A DNA stretch of 64,000 bases. Origin: Strobilurus pachycystidiatus. Lineage: Eukaryota; Basidiomycota; Agaricomycetes; Agaricales; Physalacriaceae. Each line of letters begins with the position of its first letter. Position 1 is the stretch's first letter. A program made the translations under genes and the position numbers. The notes below the pieces were generated by a model. The model searched no databases, had not been told where the DNA came from, and saw only the letters and a program-made list of their open reading frames with translations. The stretch lies in NCBI GenBank assembly GCA_019915135.1, contig JAHLMK010000011.1, positions 1,116,001 through 1,180,000 of the forward strand. Direction: 5' to 3'. This document shows positions 61,040 through 64,000 of the stretch, piece after piece.

Positions 61040-62865
61040 ATGCCTGTCTTTGTCCATGCGCTCCGCCTGGGCCTACTCTTCCAGAATATCTTTGACACCT
61101 TCAAGACGCTGAAGGCGCCGCCGCCCTCCCGCTCATCGCGCAGCAGTGGACAGCCCAGTCGAAATGCGCTGGCAAAACGCAAACGAGACATGAAGGGTTG
61201 CCTCGCCGTCTGGATAGTTTGGGTACGATGTCCGCGGTCTTCGCGTCTGACGTTGATGCTCATGTTTTCCAGTGTTGTCTTCTAGTCTACGAGCGCAACA
61301 TTGAAAAACTGGTAGCCATCTTGATACCCTTTTACGACGAAGTGAAGTGTATGGTGCTTCTGTTCTTTCTATTAACTCGGGCAAGGGTGAGTAGCATATC
61401 AGTCCGATGCATCCTCATGTTTGATTGATTAACACAGGGCGCCGAACCCATCTACCTTCATGTCATCCGCCCGCTTCTCAAACCATATACTGCTACGTTG
61501 GATGCGATTTTGGACCTGATTCGCATGTTCGGCGATGTGCTCTTCCTCATCGCATCGTTCCCCATCCGAACCATTGCGTCCTGGATCCCTTGGCTCAACT
61601 TCGATGGTCGATACCCCTCTCCATCACTGCGGCCTGATTATCATCACGTCTCATTCCCTTCTCCACCTTCCATTACGACAAGCGCGGATCCCTCTCATGT
61701 CGAATCCAGAGAAACACGCGTTGCAGTTGATACCGGTATCTATGAGGAAACTAGCTCCCAAGAGGCTCAGAGCCGTTCTGGACCAGGTGCACCCCCTGCC
61801 TCATTGTTGGATCCGACCGCACGAAGCGCTGGCTCCAGTGTTTCAGCGACTCTGCAGTACCAGATCTGGCATCCGCCAACACATTCATACGATGAGATAC
61901 AGACCGAGGATTGGAGGAAATACCCACCATTCCCTTCGGCTTATCCCCCTACACCCGTCAATCAATCGAATGTCCTTCCATCATCACAACGGTCATTTGC
62001 CCCTCCAGTCATGCCTATTCCAGAGGCCGAAGAGAACGAACCTTCAGTAATGCCCGTGCAGGTTTTTGAACAGTCGCTCCTGAAGTCGCGAGTGCCATCG
62101 AACCCTGGCCTCGTTGAAACCTTGAGCGACAGCACTCAATACCGGGTTCACAATCAGGCTCCTCGCGAAGATTTTTCCATGCCGCTGGACGGAGATTCCT
62201 CTGTGAGTGACGCAGACATTGACGACGATGAAGACGATTTTGACAAAACTTTACGAACTCCCGCTCGTCATCTCGGTACCTTCGCATCGCCGTCTAGCGT
62301 CACGTCTCATTTGTCTACCCTTCATTTCTCTCATGAAATGTCCTCTTCATCCGTCACGCCGACCACTATCTTTCCTACTACATCCATGATAATCGACGAT
62401 CAATCTTCTCTGGCTACACCGTTGGACACCGAAATGTCGTCGTCTGAAACCATTGAGTCTCATTCCACGCTTCCATCGCGTATCCCCAAACGTCCTCTTT
62501 CGCGGAATCTATCTCCTGAGAAAAAACGCGTCACTCGGACGCGTGCCTCTCCTGTGAAAAGGCATCCGGTCGTGAAGCGCCCTGTCATTAGACCCAAGGT
62601 GGCAGCGGAGCCGACTAGGAGAGCCGGAGTGACTGTTTCGGAAGCGTCGTCTGCCACTGCCTCGGATGACGGCAATCATGGAGGAGATAGTACCGGTTCG
62701 AGCAGCAACAACGAACCAACTCAGCCTGTGGTGAAGAAAAGGCGAGTTGCTGCTATCGCTAGAACAGCAGGGAAATCGGTTCGTGGGCCCACCGCTGCCT
62801 CAGAACAGCCTTCTCTCCGGACCCGCGCTTCCGCCAGAAATAGCGCCACATCTAAGGCAAAGTAA
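61040..62865 (+). CDS. DP1/Yop1/REEP-family ER protein with long tail
   Basis: Start ATG at 61040 (MPVFVHALRLGLLFQNIFDTF). After a basic loop comes GCLAVWIVW, spliced to CCLLVYERNIEKLVAILIPFYDEVKCMVLLFFLLTRAR and then GAEPIYLHVIRPLLKPYTATLD. That is the TB2/DP1/HVA22 domain, with hydrophobic hairpins that shape tubular ER. After ASFPIRTIASWIPWLNFDG the remaining 390 residues are hydrophilic, Ser/Thr/Pro-rich, with an acidic run (DADIDDDEDDFDKT) and several basic clusters (SPEKKRVTRTRASPVKRHPVVKR). Animal REEP3/4 also have basic microtubule-binding tails, so a link of ER to microtubules is conceivable. The tail is far longer than that of Yop1. Stop TAA at 62863-62865. Confidence 0.85.
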
Positions 62866-64000
62866 TATCTTTCGGCTCTTCCTTTTGCTATCCTCTGTAT
62901 ATCTACTTTTAACACAGCATACACACATATCATGGACAAAAACACATCCTATACATATTCTACGTACCGCCATGCGCGCTTGAACTGCTGGGGCAGGGTC
63001 TTATCGCTCATACCATAGCGTCTGGTTGCTAGACACATAATTATCACAACCTGTCCACGCCATCGAGGTTCTTCGTCGCGTACGAGCCTGGGTGTCGCGT
63101 CTCATGCTACACGAGGCTTTCCTTCAAGTTACTGTATTCAGGACGCTTAATTGACCCAAGGAAGTGCCTTAGACGCTCGGAACCAACGGTTATGACATTC
63201 AGTGGGAACACCGCATGCTTGGAGCTATTCACGCGCCAACTGATGGCGTGTATGGTCCGTGCGCTGTGTGGCGCAGCATGCAACCTAGACATGAGTCACA
63301 AAAAGATACAACTACCGAAAGACATAGATCAAATCTAAGACCAGATCTATCATCCATAACGGGGCCTTAGGCATCATACTCGAGCAGCAAATCTTGTACA
63401 GGGAGCTATGCCTTCAGCTCTAGATGCATCGCGTACAAGGTACCCGCGGTCTTCTCGGCTCAGAGAAATATCCGAGCGTGCGGAGTAGATGGCAAGTCCA
63501 TCAGGCGCGCATCACACGAGTTTCGCACCGTTGGGGCGGAGGCATGATGCTGAATGACTTTGCGGTGTCAGTATACACAGAACAGCGACATACACCAGGG
63601 CCAGAGAAGGAACGGGCATCTATTGGGGCGGATAATGCTCTGATGATAGGTCCGACTCGCTATTTACGTCTTTGCGGCTATCATGCTATGCATAAACAAG
63701 TGCGCCACAGAGTCAGGCAATTCTGATATTCGACAGAATGACACGCGGAGGTGACCCGGAGACTTGTCAATCAATCTGGTACGTGATTACTTGCTTAATG
63801 CGCTGCTTCTAACCCTGGGGTACAGCAATTCCATCGGAATACAGTCGTCCGTTATTTGGTAGAATGGTTCCTCATCTGGCAAGCTGCCGGCCACTGTCGG
63901 CCAGCCGGATCAGAGCATGTACCTGTCATACCCTAAATTCTCGTAGTACAAGCTATTATACGTGAGAACACTATCTAACGGAAGCTTAGTTACATTGCTC
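62866..64000. other. Terminal region without assignable genes
   Basis: 1.1 kb. Frames such as 63424-63726 have no motif, and reading frames are open on both strands only over short distances. I see no repeat or RNA gene. A neighbouring gene may begin beyond the window. Confidence 0.4.

Noticed and set aside
63424..63726. Plus-strand frame of 100 codons near the window end
   Set aside because: No recognisable domain, no credible promoter or splice pattern.

Overview
The window is nuclear DNA from a filamentous basidiomycete, most likely a mushroom-forming agaricomycete. Genes are closely packed on both strands and interrupted by many short introns (mostly 41-120 nt, GT-AG). The polypeptides match fungal families, including a seven-helix membrane protein of a type I associate with Agaricomycetes and a CAD protein in its fungal layout, with an inactive dihydroorotase-like linker. 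I found no rRNA, tRNA, CRISPR array or transposon. All exon models were spliced by eye, so small exon-edge errors are possible.

Layout. 0-7 kb: a secreted Diels-Alderase/CrtC-like protein, a gene-poor stretch, an intron-rich low-complexity protein with two MluI boxes just before its start, an alkyltransferase-like DNA-repair protein (ATL) and a tentative small gene divergent from it. 7-14.3 kb: the CAD gene for the first two steps of pyrimidine synthesis. 15.5-20 kb: a 7-TM protein, an SDR oxidoreductase and a Sld3-like replication factor. 20.4-28.5 kb: a Zn2Cys6 regulator, a cytosolic GH51 arabinofuranosidase and a sugar porter. 28.7-38.6 kb: a Nop13-like RNA-binding protein, a Tpa1/OGFOD1 prolyl hydroxylase, a four-helix membrane protein, a GT32-like glycosyltransferase and a tentative Cys-rich ORF, with a 2.2 kb gap in the middle.

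38.6-43.1 kb: a plasma-membrane syntaxin (Sso1 type) convergent with Sec18/NSF. 44-51.3 kb: a type-B carboxylesterase, a STIMATE-family membrane protein, protein phosphatase inhibitor 2 and L-arabinitol 4-dehydrogenase. 51.5-62.9 kb: INO80 subunit Ies2, PRPP synthetase, glutamate 5-kinase, splicing factor Bud31, a Kha1-type K+/H+ antiporter and a DP1/REEP-like protein. The last 1.1 kb holds nothing I can assign.

How genes may work together. The most interesting block is 20.4-28.5 kb. A Zn2Cys6 regulator and an arabinofuranosidase lacking a signal peptide share a 387 bp divergent promoter that carries a CGG-containing tandem repeat, and a sugar transporter follows. L-arabinitol 4-dehydrogenase, the L-arabinose pathway enzyme, lies 21 kb further on. 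I infer an arabino-oligosaccharide uptake and use locus. Second, MCB (ACGCGT/ACGCG) elements precede the gene at 2.9 kb and lie in the ATL promoter, suggesting G1/S control. Third, a t-SNARE and the ATPase that recycles SNARE complexes are neighbours. PRPP synthetase and CAD both feed UMP synthesis but are 39 kb apart.
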